Assembly: GCF_013410945.1 (NCBI RefSeq)
Contig: NZ_JACCCH010000001.1
Coordinates: 496,001-560,000, forward strand
Direction of reading: 5' to 3'
Length of the DNA: 64,000 bases
Source of the DNA: Leifsonia sp. AK011
GTDB lineage: Bacteria; Actinomycetota; Actinomycetes; Actinomycetales; Microbacteriaceae
The notes under the pieces were generated by a model. It did not search any database. It was not told where the DNA came from and saw nothing but the letters and a program-made list of their open reading frames with translations. Shown one piece after another: positions 51,141 to 59,271 of the stretch (position 1 is its first letter; every line of letters begins with the position of its first letter). The position numbers and the translations under genes are program-made.

Positions 51141-52121
51141 ATGACCGCACGTCTGCTGACAGGATCCGGGGTGGCCGTCGCGGTTGCCGCCCTGACGATC
51201 TTGGGATGCTCGCCCTCCGTCGCGGCCGACCTGCCCGACCACCAGCGGATCTCCACGATCGACGCCGCTACCGGCATCTTCTACGACATCGATCCCTCCT
51301 CGGGCGACGCGACAGCACGCTGGGACACCGGCCTCGAGAACGCGCAAGCACTCTCACTCGATGCATCCGGACGCGGTTTCGCGACGACGAGAACTGGGCA
51401 GGCCTGGCAGTCGTCGCTCTGGGCCGTGGATGTGACGACTCAGTCAGTCACGGAGATCGCGCCCATCACGCTCGCGGGCAGCCCCGAAACATCAGGGACG
51501 TGCCACAGTCTGCAGCTCTCCGGTGGCAACCTCTACGCCTACTGCGGCTTCTACGAGTACCCGGGCGGCACCAACACCTACTCCGTGATTGACCAGCTGA
51601 CCGGCGAGTTCACCCCCCTCTTCGTCTTCGGTAGGGGCGGAACCGAGGACATCCCCCCGGCCATCGATCCCGCCGACGGCACTGTCTTCTTCGCAGCTGG
51701 CTCTTCCCTCTTCCAGTTCGATCTCGACACGTACGACCCGACCGTGCCGGGGGCCGCAGACGAGTACAAGGTTGCCGAGTTCCCGTCGTTCGTGGGGAGC
51801 GGTAGCTTCTCCGAGGGGAGCGTGCTGTGGGTCCCTCTGCCCGATTACGTGACCCAGTCGACCAGCCTCGCCACGTGGGATCGTGAGACGGGAAGCATCG
51901 AGGTCGTCGGCGAGATTTCCTCGCCCGCCAGCGTCTACGCCTTCGTCGTTGCCGTGTGGGGAACAGCGCCCGAGGAGGCAGCGCCCGCACTGCCGTCTCC
52001 GTCGCCCCAACCTGCACTCGCCGCGACGGGTGGTGCACCGGTCGGGCTGGGGGTCACGGCTGTGGCGGTGCTTCTCGTCGGCGGAGTGATGCTGGTCGCG
52101 TCACGCCGACGCGCTCTCTAG
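51141..52121 (+). CDS. LAxTG-anchored surface protein, beta-propeller-like
   Basis: 326 residues. Signal peptide (about 1-28), then repeating beta-rich segments (YDIDPSSGDAT, LSLDASGRGF, AIDPADGTVFF) like an YVTN/propeller-type fold. The C terminus has LAATG, a hydrophobic helix and ASRRRAL, a class E sortase signal like the SGNH hydrolase at 18580. AAGGAG precedes the ATG at 51141. Function unknown. Confidence 0.82.
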   Translation: MTARLLTGSGVAVAVAALTILGCSPSVAADLPDHQRISTIDAATGIFYDIDPSSGDATARWDTGLENAQALSLDASGRGFATTRTGQAWQSSLWAVDVTTQSVTEIAPITLAGSPETSGTCHSLQLSGGNLYAYCGFYEYPGGTNTYSVIDQLTGEFTPLFVFGRGGTEDIPPAIDPADGTVFFAAGSSLFQFDLDTYDPTVPGAADEYKVAEFPSFVGSGSFSEGSVLWVPLPDYVTQSTSLATWDRETGSIEVVGEISSPASVYAFVVAVWGTAPEEAAPALPSPSPQPALAATGGAPVGLGVTAVAVLLVGGVMLVASRRRAL

Positions 52122-52127
52122 CGAGAG

Positions 52128-52643
52128 TCAAGCCAGCTGCGCCAGCTGCCAGCCGAGCCACGGGCTGAAGGCGTACGGGGCTGCGGTTGCTGCGGTAGCG
52201 AGCGCCTCAGGGGAGACCCAGGCGAACTCGGCGACCTCCGCGGGGTTCGGGGCCACGGCATCCGTCGTCACCGCACGGAACACGGGGCACACCTCGTTCT
52301 CCACGATTCCGGATGCATCGACCGCCCGGTAACGGAAGTCCGGAAGTATCAACTGCAGATCCCGAACCGTGATGCCCAGCTCGTCGACGGCGCGACGGGC
52401 GATCGCGTCATCGAAGGACTCACCGGGCGCGGGGTGGCCGCAGAACGAGTTGGTCCAGACGCCCGGCCACGTCAACTTCGACAGCGCACGCCGCGTGACG
52501 AGAACCTGTCCGGCGTCGTTGTAGACGTGGCAGGAGAAGGCGAGATGCAGGGCGGTGTCGTGTGTGTGGACCGCCATTTTGTCGGCGACACCGATCGCGC
52601 CGCCCTGTTCGTCGAGAAGTACGACCTGCTCGGGGTGGCTCAT
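52128..52643 (-). CDS. idi: Isopentenyl-diphosphate delta-isomerase, type I
   Basis: 171 residues. Nudix-like IPP isomerase landmarks: the active Cys in WTNSFCGHP and the Glu-containing region GIVENEVCPVF. It interconverts IPP and DMAPP to supply GGPP synthase. Divergent from crtE, with only 17 bases between start codons. The ATG at 52643 lies six bases after CAGAGT on the minus strand. Confidence 0.94.
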   Translation of the reverse strand: MSHPEQVVLLDEQGGAIGVADKMAVHTHDTALHLAFSCHVYNDAGQVLVTRRALSKLTWPGVWTNSFCGHPAPGESFDDAIARRAVDELGITVRDLQLILPDFRYRAVDASGIVENEVCPVFRAVTTDAVAPNPAEVAEFAWVSPEALATAATAAPYAFSPWLGWQLAQLA

Positions 52644-52648
52644 CGCGG

Positions 52649-52655
52649 TACTCTG
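52649..52655. promoter_or_regulatory. Overlapping divergent -10 elements of crtE and idi
   Basis: TACTCT (52649-52654, plus) is six bases before the crtE ATG; its offset complement CAGAGT (52650-52655, minus) is six bases before the idi ATG. The two share five base pairs. Confidence 0.6.
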
Positions 52656-52660
52656 CCTCA

Positions 52661-53731
52661 ATGGACGTAACGGGGCTGCTAGCCCTCTCGAAGGAGAGGC
52701 AGACGCAGGTCGACGCCGTTTTGGCGCGCTTCTTCACCCTAGCCGAGAGCCGGGCCGCCGCCATGGGTCCGCAGTACGTCCGCCTGTGGGAGGCCCTCGA
52801 GACCAGCACGCGCGGCGGCAAGCGATTCCGCCCCGGCATGGTCATGGCCGCCTACCAATCGCTCGGAGGCACGGACACCGAGGCCGCAGCGTACGTCGGT
52901 GCAGCCTTCGAGCTGCTCCACACCGCGCTCATCGTGCACGACGATGTCATCGACCACGACTTCGTGCGTCGCGGCGTTCCCAACCTCTCGGGCACCTACC
53001 GCGAGGAGGCGATCAACGCCGGTAAGTCGGAGCGTGCCGCCGAGCACAGCGGAATCTCCGCCGCCGTCATCGCCGGGGATCTGGCTCTCTTCAATTCGTA
53101 CCGCCTCATCGACCGCAGCGGCGTGAGCGGCGAGGTTCGCGCACGCCTGCTGGACGTCATGGATGAAGCGCTCTTCGCGTCGGCCGCAGGCGAGATGATC
53201 GACGTGGACTTCGCGTCCGCGCTCGAGGTTCCGCGGGTGGACGACATCCTCACCATGGAACGGCTCAAGACCGCGGTCTACTCCTTCGAGTGCCCGCTCC
53301 AGGCCGGGGCCATCCTCGCGGGCGCGAGCGACGAGGTCGTCGCGACCCTCGGTGACTTCGGCCGCGAGATCGGCATCGCGTACCAGATCGTCGACGACCT
53401 GCTCGGCGTCTTCGGGGCCGAGGCCGAGACAGGCAAGACCACGACCGGCGACCTGCGTGAGGGCAAGCGCACCGTGCTCATCGCCTACGCGGCCAGCACG
53501 CGCGAGTGGGCCGAGGTCGAGCACCTCTTCGGCACCGAGGGACTGACCGACGCCGAGGCTGAGCTCCTCCGCACGGCGCTCAGCGACTGCGGCGCTCGCT
53601 CGTTCACCGAGGGACTCGCGCGCTACTACGCGAACCGTGCACTCGCTCGCCTCGCCGAGCCGCACATCACGCCAGCCCTCCGCACGGAACTCCACCCGGT
53701 GGCCGATGCCGTTCTCGGGCGGGTGAAGTGA
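52661..53731 (+). CDS. crtE: Geranylgeranyl diphosphate synthase (polyprenyl synthetase)
   Basis: 356 residues. First aspartate-rich motif DDVID (94-98), the second as DDLLGVFG, and GGKRFRP for diphosphate binding. Supplies GGPP to phytoene synthase. First gene of crtE-B-I-Ye-Yf-Eb; each following start overlaps the preceding stop. Apparently leaderless. Confidence 0.94.
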   Translation: MDVTGLLALSKERQTQVDAVLARFFTLAESRAAAMGPQYVRLWEALETSTRGGKRFRPGMVMAAYQSLGGTDTEAAAYVGAAFELLHTALIVHDDVIDHDFVRRGVPNLSGTYREEAINAGKSERAAEHSGISAAVIAGDLALFNSYRLIDRSGVSGEVRARLLDVMDEALFASAAGEMIDVDFASALEVPRVDDILTMERLKTAVYSFECPLQAGAILAGASDEVVATLGDFGREIGIAYQIVDDLLGVFGAEAETGKTTTGDLREGKRTVLIAYAASTREWAEVEHLFGTEGLTDAEAELLRTALSDCGARSFTEGLARYYANRALARLAEPHITPALRTELHPVADAVLGRVK

Positions 53732-54597
53732 GCTCTCGACTGGCCCTGTATGACCGCGTGGCCGAGGAGGTCGCGAGCGTCGTCATCCGCAAGTACTCGA
53801 CATCCTTCGGATTGGCCTCGCGCTTGCTCGGCCCCGAGGTTCGTCAGCACGTCGAGAACATCTACGCCCTCGTGCGTGTCGCCGACGAGGTCGTCGACGG
53901 CCCCGCTACGGAGGCCGGACTCGACACGGTCGGCGCCGGCCGCGCGCTCAACGAACTTGAGCGCGAGACCGAGCACGCCATGGACTCCGGCTTCAGCGCC
54001 AACCTCGTTGTGCACGCCTTCGCGCTCACCGCACGCGAGGTCGGATTCGGCAGCGAACTCACGGCCCCCTTCTTCGACTCCATGCGCGCTGACCTCAGCG
54101 AGAAGGTGCACGACCAGTCGAGCTTCGAGCGCTACGTCTACGGCTCGGCCGAAGTCGTCGGCCTGATGTGCCTCGCCGCCTTCCTCAAAGACCAGGGCTT
54201 TGACGAGGAGAAGACGGAGCGGATGCAACGGGGTGCACGAGCACTCGGTGCGGCGTTCCAGAAGGTCAACTTCCTCCGCGACCTCGGTACCGACTTCGAT
54301 GCACTCGGTCGCAGCTACTTTCCGGGCATCCGTGTCGATTCGTTCACCGAGGCCGAGAAGCATCGCCTTCTCGATGACATCGACGACGATCTCGCGGTCT
54401 CGGCCGCAGTGGTGCCGCAACTGCCCGCGTCGAGCCGACGGGCCGTGGCCCTCGCCCAGTCGCTCTTCGCCGAACTCTCGGTGAGGCTCCGCGCCACACC
54501 CGCCGACCAACTCGTGCGCGCCCGCGTGCGGGTACCCAACCCGGTCAAGGCGCGACTCGCGCTCGTGGCCAGCCTCGGGGGAATGCCGAAACCATGA
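53728..54597 (+). CDS. crtB: Phytoene synthase
   Basis: 289 residues, GTG start overlapping the crtE stop. The two squalene/phytoene synthase signatures are present: YALVRVADEVVDG (46-58) and QKVNFLRDLGTDFDALGRSYFP. Condenses two GGPP to phytoene. Confidence 0.94.
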   Translation: MSSRLALYDRVAEEVASVVIRKYSTSFGLASRLLGPEVRQHVENIYALVRVADEVVDGPATEAGLDTVGAGRALNELERETEHAMDSGFSANLVVHAFALTAREVGFGSELTAPFFDSMRADLSEKVHDQSSFERYVYGSAEVVGLMCLAAFLKDQGFDEEKTERMQRGARALGAAFQKVNFLRDLGTDFDALGRSYFPGIRVDSFTEAEKHRLLDDIDDDLAVSAAVVPQLPASSRRAVALAQSLFAELSVRLRATPADQLVRARVRVPNPVKARLALVASLGGMPKP

Positions 54598-56177
54598 GCA
54601 CCGTCATCGTCATCGGCGGGGGCATCGCGGGACTCGCCAGCGCTGCACTCCTCGCCCGCGAGGGCCACGAGGTCACGCTGCTCGAGAAGGGCGCCGACGT
54701 GGGTGGTCGTGCCGGCAACTGGGAGCACGAGGGCTTCCGCTTCGACACCGGCCCATCGTGGTACCTCATGCCCGAGGTGTTCGACCACTTCTACAAGCTG
54801 CTCGGCACGAGCGCCGAGGAGCAGCTCAGTCTGGTAACCCTCGATCCCGGTTACCGGGTCTACTTCGAGGGCGTCGATGAGCCCCTGGACATCTCGACCG
54901 AGGTGCAGGACAACCTGGAGCTGTTCGAGAGCATCGAGAAGGGCGCGGGAAACCGGCTTGCCACCTACCTCGACTCGGCACGCGAGACGTACGACCTCGC
55001 GAAGAAGCGGTTCCTCTACACGACGTTCGCCGACTTCCGGCCGCTGCTGCGCAAGGACGTGCTGTCACGCACGGGTCGCTTCCTGCGCCTGCTCATCCAG
55101 CCGCTGTCGTCGTTCGTGGGCGGCAAGTTCCGTGACCGCAGGCTTCGCCAGGTGCTCGGCTACCCCGCCGTGTTCCTGGGCTCGTCGCCGTATCTCACGC
55201 CGAGCATGTACCACCTCATGAGCCACCTGGACCTGCAGGACGGCGTGCTCTACCCGATGGGCGGCTTCACGCGCGTTATCGAGAGCATCGCGGACCTCGC
55301 CGAGGCCGAGGGTGTCACGATCATCACGAGTGCTCCGGTCACGCGCATCGTTGTCGAGAACGGTCGTACCACCGGCGTCGAGTACTCCGACGGTGACGAG
55401 ACGACCTTCCTCGCCGCAGACATCGTGGTCTCCGCCGCCGACCTCCACCACTCCGAGACGGAGCTCCTCGCCCCCGAGCACCAGAGCTACCCCCAGGAGT
55501 ACTGGGATGCCGCGACCGCCGGCCCCGGCGCACTCCTCCTGTACCTCGGCGTCAAGGGGTCCCTCCCCGAGCTGGAACACCACACCCTGCTGTTCACGCG
55601 CGAGTGGGAGAAGGGGTTCTCCGCGATCTTCGGTGATGAGCCGAGCGTTCCGAACCCGGCATCCCTCTACATCTGCAAGCCGAGTGGCGTGGATCCGGAT
55701 GTCGCGCCCGAGGGCTTCGAGAACCTCTTCGTTCTCGTGCCGGTGCCAGCGGACCCCGGCATCGGCCGAGGCGGCGAGGACCGCGCGGGCGACGCGGATC
55801 TCGAGGCCACGGCGGATCGAGTGATTGCGCAGATTGCGGAGTGGACGGGCATCCCCGACCTCGCGGACCGCATCACCGTGCGCCGCACCGCGGGTCCGGG
55901 CGACTTCGAGCACGACCTCAACGCCTGGCGTGGCACGGCCCTCGGGCCGGCACACACCCTCAAGCAGAGCGCGTTCTTCCGCGCGGGCAACGTGTCGAAG
56001 AAGGTCAAGGGGCTCTACTACGCGGGGGGCTCGAGCATCCCGGGTATCGGCCTGCCGATGTGTCTCATCAGCGCCGAGATCCTCGTCAAGCGATTGCGCG
56101 GCGACACGTCCACCGAGCCCATGAGTGAGCCCCTCATCCCGTCGATCACGCCCGCCGGTTCGACGCTGGTGCCGTAG
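54594..56177 (+). CDS. crtI: Phytoene desaturase
   Basis: 527 residues. N-terminal FAD motif IGGGIAGLASA, GADVGGRAGNWEHEGFRFDTGPSW and the C-terminal YYAGGSSIPGIGLPMCL typical of CrtI-type desaturases. Produces lycopene from phytoene. Ends with a low-complexity tail, and its stop overlaps crtYe. Confidence 0.95.
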   Translation: MSTVIVIGGGIAGLASAALLAREGHEVTLLEKGADVGGRAGNWEHEGFRFDTGPSWYLMPEVFDHFYKLLGTSAEEQLSLVTLDPGYRVYFEGVDEPLDISTEVQDNLELFESIEKGAGNRLATYLDSARETYDLAKKRFLYTTFADFRPLLRKDVLSRTGRFLRLLIQPLSSFVGGKFRDRRLRQVLGYPAVFLGSSPYLTPSMYHLMSHLDLQDGVLYPMGGFTRVIESIADLAEAEGVTIITSAPVTRIVVENGRTTGVEYSDGDETTFLAADIVVSAADLHHSETELLAPEHQSYPQEYWDAATAGPGALLLYLGVKGSLPELEHHTLLFTREWEKGFSAIFGDEPSVPNPASLYICKPSGVDPDVAPEGFENLFVLVPVPADPGIGRGGEDRAGDADLEATADRVIAQIAEWTGIPDLADRITVRRTAGPGDFEHDLNAWRGTALGPAHTLKQSAFFRAGNVSKKVKGLYYAGGSSIPGIGLPMCLISAEILVKRLRGDTSTEPMSEPLIPSITPAGSTLVP

Positions 56178-56536
56178 TGGGTCTGCTGTACCTGGCTGCG
56201 CTGGCGATCGCCCTCACGGGCATGGTCATGCTCGACCGGCGGTTCCGGCTGTTCTTTTGGTCGAACCCGGGCAGGGCCGCGATCGTGCTCGTCGTGGGCG
56301 TGCTGTTTTTCCTCGCGTGGGATCTCGCAGGCGTGGGTCTTGGTGTGTTCTTCCGCGGCGAGACCGACTTCATGACGGGTGTGCAGGTGGCGCCGGAGGT
56401 GCCGCTCGAGGAGGTCTTCTTTCTCACGCTGCTCTGCTACCTCACGATGAACGTGTACACCTTCGCGGCGTCGCGGTTGCGGTCCCCCCGTTCCCTGAGG
56501 AGCGGCGGAGCCGCGTCTCGAAGGGCGGCCCCATGA
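56177..56536 (+). CDS. crtYe: C50 carotenoid epsilon-cyclase subunit (CrtYe-like) with repeat-derived tail
   Basis: 119 residues, GTG start. Three membrane helices with DLAGVGLGVFFRGETDFMTG and PEVPLEEVFFLTLLCYLT, the lycopene-cyclase-domain signature (PLEE). The last 16 residues (about 104-119, Arg/Ser/Ala-rich) are encoded by a dispersed repeat that also occurs at 32915-32948, so the original C terminus has been replaced or extended. Works with CrtYf as a heterodimer. Confidence 0.87.
   Translation: MGLLYLAALAIALTGMVMLDRRFRLFFWSNPGRAAIVLVVGVLFFLAWDLAGVGLGVFFRGETDFMTGVQVAPEVPLEEVFFLTLLCYLTMNVYTFAASRLRSPRSLRSGGAASRRAAP
56490..56523. repeat. Dispersed repeat inside the crtYe 3' end
   Basis: 34 bases, 32 identical to 32915-32948; contains GAGGAGCGGCG and CCGCGTCTCGAAG. 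It ends 10 bases before the crtYf start. Confidence 0.75.
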
Positions 56537-56850
56537 CCTACTGGCTCCTCAACGCGATCTTCCTCGCGCCCGTGCTCGTCCTCGGCATCCTCGCCGCCCG
56601 CCGCCTGCGCTGGCCAGCGCTCGGGATCACCGCCGCGGTGCTGCTCGTCATGACGGCCGTGTTCGACAACATCATGATCTCGGTCGGGCTCGTCGACTAC
56701 GCGCCGGACCTGATCAGTGGCGCGTTCATCGGCGTGGCCCCGCTCGAGGATTTCGCGTACGCGCTCGCTGCCATCGTGGGGCTTCCGTCGCTGTGGGTAC
56801 TGCTCGGTCGCAAGGCCTCCTCTGCCAGCAAGGAGGATCACGGTGCTTAG
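56533..56850 (+). CDS. crtYf: C50 carotenoid epsilon-cyclase subunit (CrtYf-like)
   Basis: 105 residues with three membrane helices and PLEDFAYALAAIVGLPSLW, the second copy of the cyclase-domain motif. The ATG overlaps the crtYe stop; no good Shine-Dalgarno is present because the preceding bases belong to a repeat. Translation is probably coupled. Confidence 0.87.
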   Translation: MTYWLLNAIFLAPVLVLGILAARRLRWPALGITAAVLLVMTAVFDNIMISVGLVDYAPDLISGAFIGVAPLEDFAYALAAIVGLPSLWVLLGRKASSASKEDHGA

Positions 56851-57700
56851 GGCCTTGTTCGTGTCATCCCGCCCGCTGAGCTGGGTGAACACCGCCTTCC
56901 CGTTCGCGGTTGCCTACCTGCTCACGACCCGCGAGGTCGACCTCACGTTCGTGCTGGGGACGATCTTCTTCCTCATCCCGTACAACCTCGCGATGTACGG
57001 CATCAACGATGTCTTCGACTACGAGTCCGACCTGCGCAACCCGCGCAAGGGCGGGGTGGAGGGCGCGCTCCTCGATCCGCGGATGCACCGACCGACGATC
57101 ATCGCAGCGGTCGTGACATCCGTTCCCTTCGTCGTCTACCTCGTCGCGGTCGGAAACCCGCTCTCCTGGCTCGTGCTCGCGGTCAGTCTCTTCGCCGTGG
57201 TCGCATACTCGGCCAAGGGACTGCGCTTCAAGGAGCGGCCGTTCCTCGATTCCCTCACCTCGAGCACACACTTCGTGTCGCCGGCGCTCTACGGTCTCGT
57301 GCTCGCGGGCGCGACGTTCACGCCGCAGCTGTGGGCGGTGCTCGCGGCGTTCTTCCTGTGGGGGATCGGATCGCACGCGTTCGGTGCCGTTCAGGACATC
57401 GTTGCCGACCGCGAGGCGGACATCTCGTCCATCGCGACGGTCATTGGGGGTCGCGCCACCGTGCGCTTCGCGATCGCGGCCTACGCGCTCGGCGGAGTGC
57501 TCCTGCTCTTCAGCGCGTGGCCGGGCCCGCTCGCGGCGATCCTCGTCGTGCCGTACATCCTCATGTGCGCGCCCTACTGGAACGTGACGGATGCCGCGGC
57601 CGAGACCGCGAACCGAGGCTGGCGGCGCTTCCTCCTGCTGAACTTCATCACCGGGTTCCTGGTGACGATGCTGCTCATCTGGTTCGCGCTGCTCCCCTAA
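56843..57700 (+). CDS. crtEb: Lycopene elongase / UbiA-family prenyltransferase
   Basis: 285 residues, nine membrane helices. UbiA aspartate motifs are NDVFDYESD (55-63) and DIVADREAD. AAGGAGG precedes the GTG at 56843, which overlaps the crtYf stop by eight bases. Adds C5 units to lycopene to yield C45/C50 carotenoids such as flavuxanthin-type intermediates; with CrtYe/Yf the end product would be decaprenoxanthin- or sarcinaxanthin-like. Confidence 0.93.
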   Translation: MLRALFVSSRPLSWVNTAFPFAVAYLLTTREVDLTFVLGTIFFLIPYNLAMYGINDVFDYESDLRNPRKGGVEGALLDPRMHRPTIIAAVVTSVPFVVYLVAVGNPLSWLVLAVSLFAVVAYSAKGLRFKERPFLDSLTSSTHFVSPALYGLVLAGATFTPQLWAVLAAFFLWGIGSHAFGAVQDIVADREADISSIATVIGGRATVRFAIAAYALGGVLLLFSAWPGPLAAILVVPYILMCAPYWNVTDAAAETANRGWRRFLLLNFITGFLVTMLLIWFALLP

Positions 57701-57817
57701 GCGAGCGCACCACCTCCCCTGGATCCACCTCTTTTCCGGAGGTTTCAGGCCAGGCTCCGCTCAGTTGGGTAACCACTGTGACTGAGGCCCACATCCTCCG
57801 GAGAAACGGATGAAACG

Positions 57818-58237
57818 CTAGTCGTTCCATCCGAGGTTGCGCGCCACACGTTCGAGCACGGCGACGGTCTGCTCGTACTCCTCGGCGCTGACGCCCTCGG
57901 TCGCGAGGGTCCGCTGCGCCGCGACCACCTCGGAGAGCTTGTCGAGGGCGATGCGTCCGCGCTCGGTGAGTTCGTAGCCGGTGGGTGTGGCGTCCACCCA
58001 GGCGCTGTCGATGAGTTCGGTGAGGTGCTCCGCGGCGGAGTCGCCCGGACCAACGAGGAACGGCGCGACCGCGGCATCCAGTTGCTCAACCGTGGACGGC
58101 TCCTGTGCGAGCACGTTCATCAGTTGCCACTGGCGCCGGGTCACGCCGTGTTCCTCAAGAGTCGAGGCGAACTGCTCGTCGATCATGCGGTCAACGAGCT
58201 TGAGCCAGAATCCGATCGGTCGAGGGTTGGTGTCCAT
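57818..58237 (-). CDS. MarR-family transcriptional regulator
   Basis: 139 residues with a winged-helix core (VTRRQWQLMNVLAQEPSTVEQLDAAV, wing near TELIDSAWVDATPTGYELTERG) and the C-terminal dimer helix ending VLERVARNLGW. Located just after the carotenoid operon, convergent with it. The next gene upstream on the same strand is an internally shortened relative. Role in carotenoid control (as CrtR does in corynebacteria) is inference. Confidence 0.88.
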   Translation of the reverse strand: MDTNPRPIGFWLKLVDRMIDEQFASTLEEHGVTRRQWQLMNVLAQEPSTVEQLDAAVAPFLVGPGDSAAEHLTELIDSAWVDATPTGYELTERGRIALDKLSEVVAAQRTLATEGVSAEEYEQTVAVLERVARNLGWND

Positions 58238-58252
58238 GGCTTGAGGTTACGC

Positions 58253-58678
58253 TCACGCCTTGTCGGACGGGAGGTCCTTGGACCCCTCGTGGTGGTCGTG
58301 GTCGAAGTCGGGGCCGAAGCCGCGCCCGCGGAATCCACGCGGGCCGAACCCGTGACCGCGGTGTCCACGGCCCTCGTAGCCGTGCTGACCGCACTCCGAG
58401 ACGGAGTGCGGCGCTGGCGTCGCGGCAAAGCCCAGAAATGGGCTTTGCTCCTGAGCTCCAGCGCGCCATCCAAGGTTGCGAGCCATCTTCTCGAGAGTTG
58501 CCATGGTGGTGGCGTAGTCCTCGTCGGAGACGCCGTCGCGAGCCTTGTCGGCGAGCGAGTCGCGGAACGCGCGACGCTGTTCGCGGCCGAGCTGGTGCTT
58601 GCGGTACTCGATCGCCCGCAGCCAGAAGCCGGGGCGCTGTGTCTTGTCGGTGTTGGTCTTTTCAGTGTTGGTGTTCAT
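58253..58678 (-). CDS. MarR-like protein without DNA-binding core, Gly/His-rich tail
   Basis: 141 residues. The N terminus (RPGFWLRAIEYRK) and the segment GVSDEDYATTMATLEKMARNLGW match the first and last helices of the MarR gene downstream (GFWLKLVDRM and GVSAEEYEQTVAVLERVARNLGW), but the winged helix between them is absent. A Gly/His/Phe-rich tail follows (GHGFGPRGFRGRGFG, DHDHHEG). It could heterodimerise and sequester the MarR protein. Operator TGTCATATGACA lies upstream. Confidence 0.75.
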   Translation of the reverse strand: MNTNTEKTNTDKTQRPGFWLRAIEYRKHQLGREQRRAFRDSLADKARDGVSDEDYATTMATLEKMARNLGWRAGAQEQSPFLGFAATPAPHSVSECGQHGYEGRGHRGHGFGPRGFRGRGFGPDFDHDHHEGSKDLPSDKA

Positions 58679-58702
58679 GGGAACTGCCTTTCGTGGTTTA
58701 CA

Positions 58703-58714
58703 TGTCATATGACA
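58703..58714. promoter_or_regulatory. MarR operator, site 1
   Basis: Perfect 12-base palindrome TGTCATATGACA in the divergent region. Confidence 0.75.
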
Positions 58715-58719
58715 ATAAA

Positions 58720-58731
58720 TGTAAGATTACA
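58720..58731. promoter_or_regulatory. MarR operator, site 2
   Basis: TGTAA-GA-TTACA; its centre lies 17 bases from site 1. It covers the candidate -10 (TAAGAT) of the plus-strand MarR gene. Confidence 0.65.
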
Positions 58732-58734
58732 TAC

Positions 58735-59271
58735 ATGGGTCAGGAGAGTCAAGCGGATGCCGTTCGCCAGATCGAGGAGGCGTTGCTCACGCTCCGCCTG
58801 GGCGCTGGCCGTGGTGGCCCGCGCCCGCCGTGGGGGGATGGTCCGCCGCCGTGGGCTGGAGGCCACGGGCCCGGGCCGCTCGGCGCACGCCGACGGCACG
58901 ACCACGAACCGCACGCACGCGGGATGCACGGGGGAGCGCGCATCCGTCTACTCGAGTTCCTCGCCGGGTCGTCAAGCGGAGTGGGTATCTCGGAGATCGC
59001 CGAAGCGGTCGAGGTCGATCAGCCCCGGGCATCCCGCCTCGTCGCGGACGGCGCGGCCCGCGGCTTCGTCACCCGCTCCGTCGACCCGGGCGATGCGCGC
59101 AAGAGCGTCGTGACCATCACGGATGCCGGCCGCCAGATGCTCGACACGGTGCGAGCCGGCCGCACCTCCGCGGTCACCGACGCCCTCAGCGGATTCACGC
59201 CAGACGAGACCGCCCTGTTCGCGGAGCTGCTGTCACGCTTCGCCGCGGCCTGGCCGCGACCTGGTCGCTAG
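58735..59271 (+). CDS. MarR-family regulator with Gly/His-rich N-terminal linker
   Basis: 178 residues. After a short helix (QIEEALLTLRLGAG), residues 25-67 are Gly/Pro/Arg/His-rich (GGPRPPWGDGPPPW, GGHGPGPLGARRRHDHEPH). A MarR winged helix follows (RIRLLEFLAGSSSGVGISEIAEAVEVDQPRASRLV). The first helix resembles the lost N-terminal dimer helix; the linker is unusual. Overlaps the convergent MFS gene by four bases. Confidence 0.82.
   Translation: MGQESQADAVRQIEEALLTLRLGAGRGGPRPPWGDGPPPWAGGHGPGPLGARRRHDHEPHARGMHGGARIRLLEFLAGSSSGVGISEIAEAVEVDQPRASRLVADGAARGFVTRSVDPGDARKSVVTITDAGRQMLDTVRAGRTSAVTDALSGFTPDETALFAELLSRFAAAWPRPGR

Noticed and set aside
57701-57817. Inverted repeat TCCGGAGG/CCTCCGGA between crtEb and MarR genes, possible terminator
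   Set aside because: Arms are separated by about 50 bases and no T run follows; too weak for a confident terminator call.
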